Below are positions 7,599 to 17,500 of a stretch of DNA of 64,000 nt, piece after piece. Made by a program: the position numbers and the translations under genes. Under the pieces are notes generated by a model. It saw only the letters and a list, made by a program, of their open reading frames with translations. It made no database searches and had not been told where the DNA came from. Position 1 is the stretch's first letter. Each line of letters begins with the position of its first letter. The DNA is taken from the NCBI GenBank assembly GCA_028291545.1, contig JAQGHR010000072.1, positions 1 to 64,000 on the forward strand, in the 5' to 3' direction. Source of the stretch: Planctomycetota bacterium (GTDB taxonomy: Bacteria > Planctomycetota > Planctomycetia > Isosphaerales > Isosphaeraceae).

Positions 7599-8639
7599 GT
7601 GCCCAGTTCCGTCCTGACCGGCCTCCTCATCGGCGTCGCGGTAACCCTTGCCGTCGTCGTGACATTCCTGGTTTATATCTGGATTCGATACTCAGGAATC
7701 GTTGCCAGGATCTTCGAGGAGACGCCCGTTTTTCAGCCGCTGCGGTCCGAGCCGCTTTCCGGAGGCCAGGAAGTCCGGTTCCCGACGGCCGATGGGATCA
7801 CCTTGAGCGGGACGTATCTCGATGCCCGTTCCGCGAACCGCAAAGGCGTGGTTGTGTTCTGCCACGAGTACCTCGGCGATCGGGCCAGCGCCGGGGTTTA
7901 CGCCGACTCGCTGCGCGACCTCGGGTTCGACCTGTTCGCGTTCGACTTTCGCAACCATGGCGAGAGCGATTCGGAGCCCGCGTATATGCCGCTTCAATGG
8001 ATCTCCAATCGAGAGACACGCGACCTGAAGGCGGCGCTCGCCTACCTGCGCCAGCGTCCCGATGCCGATCCGGCCGGGGTCGGTTTGCTGGGCGTGAGTC
8101 GAGGCGGTTCGGCCGCGCTCTGCGTGGCGGCCCGCGACGCCCGCGTCTGGGGCGTGGCGACCGACGGGGCCTTCCCGACGCGAGGCACCATGCTGGTGTA
8201 TATCAAGCGCTGGGCGGAAATCTACGTCGGGAATACGTTCTTCTGGCGGCTGATGCCGGACTCGGTCTTTCATTTCGTGGGATGGGCCGGCCGGATGCGA
8301 ACGCAGATGCGTCTGGGGCGGAGATTCGCGGATGTGGAGCGGGCGATCGCCAGCATCGGACCGCGCCCGATCATGATGATCCATGGGGAGAAGGACAATT
8401 ACATCGGCCCGGAGATCGCCGAGTCTCTGTTCGCCCTCGCCAGCAGTCCCAAGGAATTCTGGCTGGTCCCCGGCGCGAAGCACAACCGATGTCGAGAGGT
8501 CGATCCGGCCGGCTACCGCGCCCGCATCGATTCGTTCTTCAGCCGCTTCGCACCCCGGCGCCCCGCTGACCCGTCCGCGCCGGCCGACGAACAGGACGCG
8601 GCGGTCGTGGCCGTCGTGGCCGTGGCTTTGCACGATTGA
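7599..8639 (+). CDS. Membrane-anchored alpha/beta-hydrolase
   Basis: 346 residues from a GTG start. Residues ~5-28 form one strong transmembrane helix (TGLLIGVAVTLAVVVTFLVY), so the enzyme is anchored at the cytoplasmic membrane. The hydrolase fold follows from about residue 55: oxyanion-region VVVFCHEYLG, nucleophile elbow G-V-S-R-G-G, a late acid in HGEKDNYIG, and the His in GAKHNRC. The C-terminus is a short Ala/Val/Asp tail. It precedes the GH3 gene by 52 bases and may be co-transcribed. The substrate could be an acyl ester or thioester made by the upstream locus, but the family is too broad to say. Confidence 0.85.
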   Translation: MPSSVLTGLLIGVAVTLAVVVTFLVYIWIRYSGIVARIFEETPVFQPLRSEPLSGGQEVRFPTADGITLSGTYLDARSANRKGVVVFCHEYLGDRASAGVYADSLRDLGFDLFAFDFRNHGESDSEPAYMPLQWISNRETRDLKAALAYLRQRPDADPAGVGLLGVSRGGSAALCVAARDARVWGVATDGAFPTRGTMLVYIKRWAEIYVGNTFFWRLMPDSVFHFVGWAGRMRTQMRLGRRFADVERAIASIGPRPIMMIHGEKDNYIGPEIAESLFALASSPKEFWLVPGAKHNRCREVDPAGYRARIDSFFSRFAPRRPADPSAPADEQDAAVVAVVAVALHD

Positions 8640-8691
8640 CACCGCCGGTGCCTCGGCGGTCCGAACCCTACCTTCCGCCGGTGGATGACCG

Positions 8692-10395
8692 ATGCTGAGC
8701 TGGATCCGGAAATATGGCGGCCTCCCCCTGCTCCGCAAGACCCGGGCGCTGGCCGCCAATTTCCTCGCGCAGACCGACCGAGCCGGCCAGGTCCAGCGCG
8801 ATCGCCTCCTCGAACTCGTTCGACGAAACGCGGACAGCCAGTTCGGACGCGACCATCACTTCGCCGAGATCAAGACGGCGAGCGACTTCCGGCACCGGGT
8901 GCCGATTCGTGGCTATGACGGCCACGAACCCTACATCGCCCGGGTGCGCGACGGCGACGTCGGGGCACTGTTCGGCCGCGGCACCCAAGTCCTCATGTTC
9001 GCGATGACGTCAGGAACCACCGCCCAGCCCAAGACGATTCCCGTCACGAGCGAATCGCTGAAGGACTACCGCGAGGGCTGGACGATCTGGGGCATCCAGG
9101 CGTTCGACGCCCATCCGGAGATCATCGCCAACGGCCTCCGACCGATCCTCCAGCTCGTGAGCAACTGGAAAGAGCAGTTCACCTCGGGCGGCATCCCCTG
9201 CGGCGCGATCACCGGTCTCACCGCCCAGATGCAGAATCCCCTCGTGCGGACGACCTATTGCATGCCGCCGGTGACGATGGGGATCAAGGACATCGAGTCG
9301 AAATATTACACCGCGCTGCGGCTGTCGGCTTATCGAGACCTCGGCGCCACGATGGCCGCGAACCCCAGCACGTTGCTCGGGATCGCCAGGCTCGGCGATC
9401 GAGAAAAAGAAACGTTGATCCGAGACCTTCGGGACGGCACGCTCAGCGCCAAGTTCGATCTCCCCCCCGACGTCCGCAGGGCGATACGATGGAAGATACG
9501 CATCAAGCGGAAGGAGACGGCCCGGAGGCTCGAAGGCATCGCATCCCGGACCGGCCGCTTACTTCCCAAGGACTACTGGCCCAATCTTGACTTCCTCGCC
9601 AACTGGACGGGGGGCACGATGGGGGCCTACCTCCGGCATTTCCCCGAGTTCTTTGGCGATCGCCCGATCCGCGATATCGGCCTGATCGCCAGCGAAGGGC
9701 GGATGACGATTCCGATCGAGGACGGCACGGCGGCGGGAATTCTCGACATCCGCCACCATTATTTCGAGTTTCTGCCCGAGGATCAGATCGACAAGCCCGA
9801 GCCCGAGACCGTCGAAGCCACCGACCTGATCGAGGGTCGCCGGTACTACATCCTCCCGACGACCGCGGGGGGATTGTATCGCTACCAGATCTTCGACCTC
9901 GTCCGATGCGCGGGGTTCCACGGGAAAGCCCCCTTGATCGAGTTCCTCAACAAGGGCGCCCATATCTCCAGCCTGACCGGAGAGAAACTCTCCGAGTTCC
10001 AGGTCGTATCCGCGGTCAATGCTGCCACCGCGGCGCTCTCGTTCCGATTGAAATCGTATTTGCTACTCCCGGCCTGGGACGAACCTCCCTACTATAGCCT
10101 GCTCGTCGAGGAGGATGATCTTCCCGGTCGCGGTGCCGCCGATCAGCTCGCGAGCGAGGTCGAAGCGCGTCTGGCTGTCGGGAACGTCGAATACGAAAAC
10201 AAGCGCGCAACCCTCCGCCTCGGCCCAATCCGGGTCCGACGCATCCCGACGGGCTCGTGGATGGAATTCCAGCGGAAACGGCTCGCTCGCAGCGGTGGGA
10301 CCGCCGAACAATACAAACAACCCTGCTTGATGTCGGACCTTGAGGCGATCGAGGATTTCCGCCTCCTGGATACGACGGAGCGATGCCGCCCATGA
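8692..10395 (+). CDS. GH3-family acyl-adenylate/acyl-acid amido synthetase
   Basis: 567 residues, the usual GH3 length. The three ATP/AMP-binding motifs of the GH3 branch of the adenylate-forming superfamily are all present: MTSGTTAQPKTIPVT (about 104-118), GLIASEGRMTIP, and YRYQIFDLVRCAGFHGKAP. Plant GH3 enzymes adenylate a carboxylic acid (such as jasmonate or auxin) and join it to an amino acid. Bacterial homologues are widespread but poorly characterised. It has no transmembrane segment and should be cytoplasmic. Placed after a membrane hydrolase and close to a ketosynthase/ACP/dehydratase locus, it may activate and conjugate the acyl product; that link is inference. GC-rich codon use looks like its neighbours, so there is no sign of recent transfer from a eukaryote. 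Confidence 0.9.
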   Translation: MLSWIRKYGGLPLLRKTRALAANFLAQTDRAGQVQRDRLLELVRRNADSQFGRDHHFAEIKTASDFRHRVPIRGYDGHEPYIARVRDGDVGALFGRGTQVLMFAMTSGTTAQPKTIPVTSESLKDYREGWTIWGIQAFDAHPEIIANGLRPILQLVSNWKEQFTSGGIPCGAITGLTAQMQNPLVRTTYCMPPVTMGIKDIESKYYTALRLSAYRDLGATMAANPSTLLGIARLGDREKETLIRDLRDGTLSAKFDLPPDVRRAIRWKIRIKRKETARRLEGIASRTGRLLPKDYWPNLDFLANWTGGTMGAYLRHFPEFFGDRPIRDIGLIASEGRMTIPIEDGTAAGILDIRHHYFEFLPEDQIDKPEPETVEATDLIEGRRYYILPTTAGGLYRYQIFDLVRCAGFHGKAPLIEFLNKGAHISSLTGEKLSEFQVVSAVNAATAALSFRLKSYLLLPAWDEPPYYSLLVEEDDLPGRGAADQLASEVEARLAVGNVEYENKRATLRLGPIRVRRIPTGSWMEFQRKRLARSGGTAEQYKQPCLMSDLEAIEDFRLLDTTERCRP

Positions 10396-10617
10396 CGACG
10401 CGGTACACCTCGCTCGGCCCGCCGAACCGCTCATGCCGGTACGCGTATGGCGTCTGGAGCACGGCCGCGACTGTCGTCGATCCGTCCAGATCTCTTGCCC
10501 CGACCGCGATTCGGGTTGTCGGCGTTTGCCGGTTGTGGTAAGGAAACCCGGTCGAACGGGACGCCTTGTCGCGTCGTGACCGGGGAAGGATCCCCTTCAA
10601 GAAGAGAGCCACCGGCG

Positions 10618-11709
10618 ATGGAGCGCACCGTCACGAAGGCCCTGGATCGACTGGTACTCGCGGTCTTGATGCTTGTTCTCGTCCCGAATGGGCCGGGATG
10701 CTCGCGCATGAGGACGTACCGAGCCCAGAATTCCCCCCTCCCCGGACTGCCCTTGCTCGGTCGGGCCAATCGCGTGTCGGCCGCTGCGTCTCCGGCACTG
10801 GCGAAAGCCGAGCGGAGCCAGAACCGAGCGAATGTGGCCTGGAGCGGGATGCCGAACACGGCACCGGCCCTGTCGCGGCTCGACCCTCCGCCCGGACTCA
10901 ATCCCGACCCGATCGCTCATCCTCCGCTGTCCGCCAAACGTGATTCTCGACAAGTCGCCGCGACCGATCCCAAACCCACGGCCGCCGACCCAGCCGTTGC
11001 GAGGGTCCGCGCCCTGGTCCAGATGGGGCGTGAGAACCTGGGCAAGATGCACAGTTACCAGGTGGCGATGACTCGCCAGGAGCGAGTCGGGGATAGCCTC
11101 TTGCCCAGTGAGGACGTCTTGTTGAGCATCCGGCGCGAGCCGAGGGCCATTCGATTGGAGTGGCCTACCGGCTCGCATAAGGGACGAGAGGTTCTCTACT
11201 CGGCCGACGAGCCGGGAGGTCTGATGCACATCAACATGGCCGACTCCGTCATCCCCATTCCCAAGATGACCCTCGCGACGGATAGCCCCCTCGTGATGAA
11301 GAACAGCCGGCATCCGATCACGGAGGCGGGGTTGGACGCGATCCTCGACCGCCTGGACGAGACTCTCAAGCCCCACGAGGCGGGCAACCCCTTGGGTGAG
11401 CGTCTTGCTCTCGACGCCACCGTCAACCCACCCGAGATCGGCCGGCCTTGCAACAAGGTCACGCGTGTGACCGCCAGCGGCGAGACGTGGACGATTTACC
11501 TCGATGCCGTGACCTCCATCCCTACGTTCGTTCAGGCAACGTCGCCACGGGGCGAACTGCTGGAGCGTTACGTCTTCCGCAATTTTGCCGCCGATCCCCC
11601 GGCCCTGGCGGACGCGGCGGCGTTCGACCCGGAACGTCGATGGGGTTCGCCTCGCGGGCTATTCGGCCGTCTCGCCCAGGGTGCTTCCGCCAGCAACGCC
11701 ACGAGATGA
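10618..11709 (+). CDS. DUF1571-like lipoprotein
   Basis: 363 residues from the ATG at 10618; the longer frame from 10447 has no signal and is discarded. The N-terminus is a lipoprotein signal peptide: basic residues, a hydrophobic core (LVLAVLMLVLVPNG) and a Cys in NGPGCSRM that could be lipidated. A ~90-residue low-complexity Pro/Ala linker precedes the conserved part (about 185-345), which resembles the DUF1571 domain of planctomycetes: YQVAMTRQERVGDSLLPSEDV, RLEWPTGSHKGREVLY, then a beta-rich C-terminal half. A LolA/LppX-like lipid-binding fold is possible for such proteins. It lies 222 bases after the GH3 gene and could carry a lipid product to the envelope, which is speculation. Confidence 0.75.
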   Translation: MERTVTKALDRLVLAVLMLVLVPNGPGCSRMRTYRAQNSPLPGLPLLGRANRVSAAASPALAKAERSQNRANVAWSGMPNTAPALSRLDPPPGLNPDPIAHPPLSAKRDSRQVAATDPKPTAADPAVARVRALVQMGRENLGKMHSYQVAMTRQERVGDSLLPSEDVLLSIRREPRAIRLEWPTGSHKGREVLYSADEPGGLMHINMADSVIPIPKMTLATDSPLVMKNSRHPITEAGLDAILDRLDETLKPHEAGNPLGERLALDATVNPPEIGRPCNKVTRVTASGETWTIYLDAVTSIPTFVQATSPRGELLERYVFRNFAADPPALADAAAFDPERRWGSPRGLFGRLAQGASASNATR

Positions 11710-11922
11710 CTGCCAAACTGGCCCGAGTGCTTGCTTCCTGGGGTGTCTGAGAATCGAGGAAGAGATTTCCGAGATCTACCTAAACTCATATTCGTTTAGT
11801 GACTTAGAAGCAGGATTCGACCCCAGGCCGGTGCCTCTGACTTCCTTCGGCAAGAAATTTGCAGTAGCATGTGGCAGTTGCCGTTTTTCCCCGGCCCCGT
11901 CTCTCAAGGCGAATCGGCCGAT

Positions 11923-12306
11923 ATGATGAGCTTTACTCGACCATTCTCGATCCTGATCACCGACGACGATGCGGCGGCCCGGGAGACGCTCCGGGACATC
12001 TTCGAGCCGGCTGGCTACCAAACCATTCTTGCCGAGAGCGGTGAGCACGCGATCGACATCGTTCGCCGTCAGGAAGTCCATCTCGCCCTGATGGACATGT
12101 ATCTCCCCCGCCTCACCGGTCTGGAAACGATGGAGATCGTCCGCCAGATCAAAGGGGCGTTCCCCACGATCCTGCTTTCGGCGGACAGCGACGAGATGCT
12201 GATGCGCCGGGCCCTATCGGCCCACGTGTTTTGTGTCCTGAACAAGCCCGTCAGCCGCCACGCGGTAACCCACGCCGTGTCGCGAGCGCTGGAAAAGTTC
12301 TATTGA
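11923..12306 (+). CDS. Single-domain response regulator (CheY-like)
   Basis: 127 residues, receiver domain only, no output domain. Acidic pocket D14/D15, phospho-acceptor D58 in LALMDMYLPRLTG, S87 and K108 (NKPVS) are all present, so it should be phosphorylatable. Start taken at the tandem ATG at 11923, not at 11869, which adds a non-receiver leader. No histidine kinase is nearby, so it is an orphan. The 213-base leader is AT-richer than its surroundings and holds a small inverted repeat (CTAAAC at 11780-11785 with GTTTAG at 11794-11799), which may be an operator or a hairpin. Confidence 0.88.
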   Translation: MMSFTRPFSILITDDDAAARETLRDIFEPAGYQTILAESGEHAIDIVRRQEVHLALMDMYLPRLTGLETMEIVRQIKGAFPTILLSADSDEMLMRRALSAHVFCVLNKPVSRHAVTHAVSRALEKFY

Positions 12307-12449
12307 GATCGGCCGAGCTGGGCAAGCTCACACGAATTTCGGCTCGGGGCGGGGTCGGACGACGTTGAGGCCGACCGAGTTCGAGGGCGGCGGGTATACT
12401 GGCGTGCCGCCGGCCCGATGATCGGGGGGCGGAGAGGGTCCCCGTCGCC

Positions 12450-13631
12450 ATGACCGTCCGCTCGATCGACCTGTACCATGTCGCCGTTCCCCTGAAGTCG
12501 AAGATCAAGCACGCCTCGCACGAGCGAACCGTGAGCGACAACCTCGTCGTGCGGGTCGTTCTGGCCTCGGGCCAGGAAGGCTACGGCGAAGGTGTTCCGC
12601 GACCATACGTGACGGGCGAGTCGATCGAGTCGACGTTCGCGGCCCTTTCCTCGTTCGACGTCGCTCGCGCGATGGGCCAGGCGTCCGACTTTTCGAGCGC
12701 GGTGGTCGCACTCACGAAATGGACGCTGCCGCAGATCGCCGACGACCCGCGCGGCATGTTCGGCAACGCGGCCCGATGCGCCCTGGAACTGGCGATCCTG
12801 GACGCCTACGGACGTGCATCGGGTCGCTCATTGGGCGAGGCGATCCCGATTCTCACCGAGCCGGGCCTCGCGCTCCACGGCCGCCCCCAACCGGTGCGCT
12901 ACAGCGGGGCGATCACGGCCGATTCGGAAAAAAAGGAACGGATCTCGGCCTTCAAGATGTGGGTCTATGGATTCGCCCAGGTGAAGATCAAGGTCGGCGT
13001 AGCTGGGCAGGACGATCCCGCGAGGATGGGCCGATTGAGGAAGATTCTCGGCCGCCGCATGGATCTTCGGATCGACGCGAACGAAGCCTGGCGCGCCGGC
13101 GAACTCCTCGACCGCGTCCGCCCGCTGAAACCCTACCGCCCGACGGCGCTCGAACAACCGGTGCCACATGCGGAGGTGCGGGCGCTGACAGATCTGCGGC
13201 CGCAACTGGGAATTCCGGTCATGCTGGACGAGTCGCTGTGCGGATTTCCGGATGCCGTCCTTTCGGCGGAAACAGGGACCGCGGATCTCTTCAATGTCCG
13301 TCTCTCCAAGTGCGGAGGGATCATCCCGTCCCTGCGAATCGCCGCCCTGGCAGGCCGATCGCGTCTGGGCGTGCAGCTCGGTTGTCATCCCGGTGAGACG
13401 GGTCTGCTTTCCGCCGCTGGACGACATTTCGCATCGCGAGTGGCCGGGCTGCGGTACGTGGAAGGTTCGTACGATCGCCACGTGATCGGCGCGAATGTGA
13501 TCGCCGAGGACATCACCTTCGGCTATGGCGGCCGCGCGAAGCCACTGAGCGGCCCCGGGTTGGGCGTCACCGTCGATCCCGAGGCCCTGAGACGGATGAC
13601 CGTCTCTCATAAGGAGATCCGCTTTGACTGA
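12450..13631 (+). CDS. Enolase-superfamily enzyme (muconate cycloisomerase/dipeptide epimerase subgroup)
   Basis: 393 residues with an N-terminal capping domain (1-~130) and a beta-barrel. Catalytic and metal positions of the MLE subgroup are visible: K179-x-K181 in VKIKVG, metal ligands D209 (RIDANEAW), E235 (LEQPVP) and D260 (MLDES), and K287 (RLSKCGG) on the opposite face. This gives a 1,1-proton-transfer or cycloisomerisation activity. Candidates are L-Ala-D/L-Glu-type epimerase, o-succinylbenzoate synthase or muconate cycloisomerase; the sequence alone does not decide. The next gene overlaps it by 8 bases, so they are translated together and the hydrolase may act on the same substrate. 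A TATACT at 12395-12400 could be the -10. Confidence 0.85.
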   Translation: MTVRSIDLYHVAVPLKSKIKHASHERTVSDNLVVRVVLASGQEGYGEGVPRPYVTGESIESTFAALSSFDVARAMGQASDFSSAVVALTKWTLPQIADDPRGMFGNAARCALELAILDAYGRASGRSLGEAIPILTEPGLALHGRPQPVRYSGAITADSEKKERISAFKMWVYGFAQVKIKVGVAGQDDPARMGRLRKILGRRMDLRIDANEAWRAGELLDRVRPLKPYRPTALEQPVPHAEVRALTDLRPQLGIPVMLDESLCGFPDAVLSAETGTADLFNVRLSKCGGIIPSLRIAALAGRSRLGVQLGCHPGETGLLSAAGRHFASRVAGLRYVEGSYDRHVIGANVIAEDITFGYGGRAKPLSGPGLGVTVDPEALRRMTVSHKEIRFD

Positions 13632-14478
13632 TGCCTCCCCGATCCTCACGACATGGACGGCCTCGGATGGCTACCCGACTCTCGTCGCGTCGTGGCCGAC
13701 GTCAGGCCCTCCCCTCGGACGCGTGGTTGTCCTCCACGGCGTCCAGAGCCATCAGGGTTGGTATCAAGGCCTGGGCCGACGGCTTGCGGAGGCGGGTTTC
13801 GTGTCTCATCTACCGGATCGTCGAGGCTCCGGCGCAAACATCAAGGATCGAGGCCACACCCCATCCGCCGGGCGTCTGGTAGAGGACGTGGGGGAGTTGG
13901 TCTCCCACCTGGATTCACGTGACCCGGGAATCCCAACCGCCGTCGTCGGGATCAGTTGGGGCGGAAAGCTCGCGCTGCTGGCTGCGGGCCGATACCCCGA
14001 CACGGTCTCGGCACTCGCCCTGGTTTGTCCGGGCGTGCAGCCCAGAGTGGGCGTCTCGTTCGGCGAGCGGTTGCGGATTGCATGGGCCTATTTCACGAAC
14101 CGGACGAAGCGATTTCCCATCCCCTTGAGCGATCCCGCCCTTTTCACCGCGAACCCGGCCGGTCAGGCCTTCATCGCGACCGATCCGCTGGGACTGCGAG
14201 AGGCCACCGCCGGATTGCTCGCCGCGAGCACCTTCATCGATCGCTCCGTCGCCCGGGTTCCGCCCCGGATTCACCAGCCGGTTCTCCTGATGCTTGCGAG
14301 CGAGGACCGGATCGTGAATAACGACCTCACCCGCCGCTATTTCGATCGGCTCGCCACGCGGGATCGTGAGATCATCGAGTATCCCGGCGCGCATCATACC
14401 CTGGAATTCGAGCCCCAGCCGTCCCGGTATGCCGCCGACCTCGCGCGGTGGTTACGCGAGCGATTGGCCGCACGATAA
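13624..14478 (+). CDS. Alpha/beta-hydrolase (lysophospholipase-like)
   Basis: 284 residues from a TTG start that overlaps the end of the epimerase gene by 8 bases; no in-frame ATG lies near. The fold is clear: VVVLHGVQSHQGWY near residue 37, nucleophile elbow G-I-S-W-G-G (about 114-119), a late Asp in LASEDRIVNND and the catalytic His in YPGAHHTLEFE. The pattern resembles the monoacylglycerol lipase/Hydrolase_4 branch. No signal peptide, so cytoplasmic. Translational coupling with the enolase-superfamily gene suggests that both act in one short pathway. Confidence 0.85.
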   Translation: MTDASPILTTWTASDGYPTLVASWPTSGPPLGRVVVLHGVQSHQGWYQGLGRRLAEAGFVSHLPDRRGSGANIKDRGHTPSAGRLVEDVGELVSHLDSRDPGIPTAVVGISWGGKLALLAAGRYPDTVSALALVCPGVQPRVGVSFGERLRIAWAYFTNRTKRFPIPLSDPALFTANPAGQAFIATDPLGLREATAGLLAASTFIDRSVARVPPRIHQPVLLMLASEDRIVNNDLTRRYFDRLATRDREIIEYPGAHHTLEFEPQPSRYAADLARWLRERLAAR

Positions 14479-14503
14479 GCCTTCTTGGAACGGACCATCA
14501 CGA

Positions 14504-17500
14504 TTACTTGATTCCGCCGGGCAGAGGAACCTGCGTGCGGTGCATCAAATAGGCAATCAGGTCGCGCGCCTCGTCGGCCTGGAGCGGTGTGAGTAGTCCC
14601 TCGGGCATGAGCGAGACTGGTGAGGGGGATTCACGCTCGATCTCGTTACGTTCGAGGATCAGGCTCTCGTTCTGCGTCTGGAGCGTGAGCGTCCGCCCAG
14701 TGCGGGCACGGACGATTCCATTCAGAACCCGGCCGTCCTTCATCGCGAGGACAACCATCCGGAAGTCCGCGCTGACGGAGGCGCTGGGATCGATCAGGTT
14801 CTCCAGGACATAGTCCAGATCTTGCCGTCCCGCGCCGGTCAGGTCGGGTCCGATCGCACCTCCATGCCCGTACAGGGCGTGGCAAGAACTGCACGTCTTG
14901 TTAAAAAGCAAGCGTCCGCGACTGAGGTCGGAGGCAGCGAGATGCTCCGGCCTGAGGCGCGACCGAAACCGTTCGATCGTCTCCTTCTTGTCCGTCGCCG
15001 TCTCTCTCAGTTCGCCCCACACCTCGGCCAGCCTGCGGAGCAAGCGTTCGTCTTCCAGCGTTCGGATTTGCCGGGCATGGAAGGGTGTGAGATCCGACCG
15101 AGGAATCGCGCCGGTTGCCACCTGATCCAGCAATTCGCGAGCGAACGAGGGCCGCGAGACCAACGTGTCGAGAACCGCCGGGCGCTCCGATGGGTGAAAT
15201 GCCTTGTAGCTCGCGGCAAGTGCTCGCCCGATCGCCGGGTCGTCGAACTGGGCCAGCGCACGCACGGCGGCTGTGTTCAGGAATCGGACCCGGAGGACAC
15301 GTTCGCAGATGGCACGCAAGTCGGGCGGACGGGCCTCGATCAAAGTCCTCAGCGCCGCGCGCCGGGATTCCAGATCGGCCTTGTCATCAAGCGCGATTCG
15401 CCTGACCTCCTCCAGGGCGCGACCGTCGCCGAAAAGGACGTCGAGGTCGCGAACGCGGCTCCGGGTTGCGGCATTCCCCTCGCCGGCAAGCCGCTTCGAG
15501 AAGTCATCCCACGCGGCGGGTTTCGCCGCCTTGCGCCAGCCGGAAACGCCCTCGGCGACGCCTTCCGCGACATCCCTTCGGAAGCTCGGAGATTTGTCGG
15601 CCGTCGCACGAGCCAGCAGGGCGTCCAGGGGCGCGGGATTCCTATCGAGGTCTTCGGCCAGTCTCCGCGCGATCATTCGCCGCGTGGTCGGATGAGCGCC
15701 CTCGGTGGCGAGTGCCGCGAGTGCGGACGGATCCGCATCCCCGATCGGCGCAAGGCCGTACCAGAGGAGCAAGGGCAGGTTGTGGTCCTCGGCATCTTCG
15801 TTGCGAGCGAGCAACGGCGCGGCGAGTCGCGCTCGATCTGCGATCGGCAGTCGCTGGAGCGTTGAGGCCAGAACCAGCCTCACCAGCCCCGACCGATCCT
15901 CCCGGGCCACCCTGGCGAACTCCTCAAGAAGCTCGGGCCTGACGGCTCCATCGGGCCGAGGACGACGGCCCATGACCGTATCGATCGGCATCTCGTCCGT
16001 GAGCAGGCGAATGGCCCAGGCGCGGACCGCCTCGTGCTGGTGAGCAAGGAGCCTGCGGAGCAACCCCTCGTTCGCCCCGCCCAGGTCATGAAGCGTCCAC
16101 AGCAGGTGGAGCGTCCGCACCGGATCGGCTTCTCGCTCGATCTGTGCGATCAGGTCGCCGCCTGCCAAACTCACCGCCGCGTCGCGAGCGTTCCGACCCG
16201 CGAGCTCGATGCGGGCCTGTCGGGCGAACCAGGTGTTTGGATGGGACTGGAGGCCAAGCAAGGCGGCCGGATCGAGTTTGGTGAGATCGACGGCGGGTGC
16301 CGGCCTGGTCGCTCCGTGGGAAATCTTGAAGATTCGCCCCGACGTGCGATGGACTCCCGTGCTGTCGTGGCACTCGCCGGTGTCGCTCCAATCGAGGACA
16401 TAGACACCTCCGTCCGGCCCGGAGCTGAGATCGAGGCCCCGGAACCAGGGATCGCCCGCGAAGAATCGGTCGGGCTCGTGCCGCCCTAGATATCCGCTGC
16501 CGGAGCGTTCCAGACGCTCGACGTTGGTCCGGCGGCCGTGGAAGTTGAGCGTGAACAGCTTGCCACGATCCTCCAACGGCCACTGGTCACCGCCATAGAT
16601 CATCAGGCCGCTGTGGGCATGCCCGCCGCCTCGCTTGTCGTGCTCGCCCGAGGCGGAGCGGGAGTCGGTCCAGTCCTTGGCGGTGTCCCAGTGCCAGTGG
16701 TCCGCATGCTGGTCGATGAGTGCGTAGGCCCGAGGGTTCGGGTCGATCGTGTGCGGGCGCACGAAATGCGCGCCCGGGATCATGTGCCAGAGATGTCCGT
16801 TCACCGTGTTGATGAAGAAGGCCTCGCCCAGGGCGTTCCAATCGTGACCCCAGGGATTGGTTGTCCCGTGACAGAGAACCTCGAACCACTTCCGATCCGG
16901 GTGATACCTCCAGATGCCTCCGTTGATCGGGGTCCGCTCGGGCTCCGGCGTGCCGGGCACACCGACACGACCGGGGGACGAGGCGCCACATCGGCCGTAC
17001 AGCCATCCATCCGGCCCCCATCGCAGGCCGTTCGCGAAACCGTGATAGTTCTCGTCGGGAACGACGAAGCCGTCCAGCACGACCTCCGCGGGCCCGTCGG
17101 GAACGGCGTTCCCGTCGCGATCCGGCACGAAGAGCAACTGGGGAGGGCACAGCAGCCAGGCCCCTCCGCGACCGATTTCGACACTGGAGAGCCTCTGGAC
17201 GTCGTCGGTGAAGACGGTGCGATGATCCGAGACGCCGTCACCGTCCCGGTCTTCCAGGACCACGACCCGGTCGCGATACCTCAGGTCGAACTTCAAGGCG
17301 CGCTCGGCATAGGTGTAGTTCTCCGCGATCCAGAGTCGCCCACGCGCGTCCCAGGCCATCGCGATCGGATTTCGAATCTCCGGCTCGGCCGCGAAGACCT
17401 GAACGCGGAACCCGTCCGGGACGCGAAACGCCGAGGCGGCTTTCATCGCGGGCATGACCGGGCTCTGATCGGGCTCCGAATTCCTCGGCGACGGGAAATC

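Noticed and set aside
8692-10395. GH3 gene as a recent transfer from a plant
   Set aside because: Codon and base use match neighbours, and GH3 homologues are known from many bacteria.
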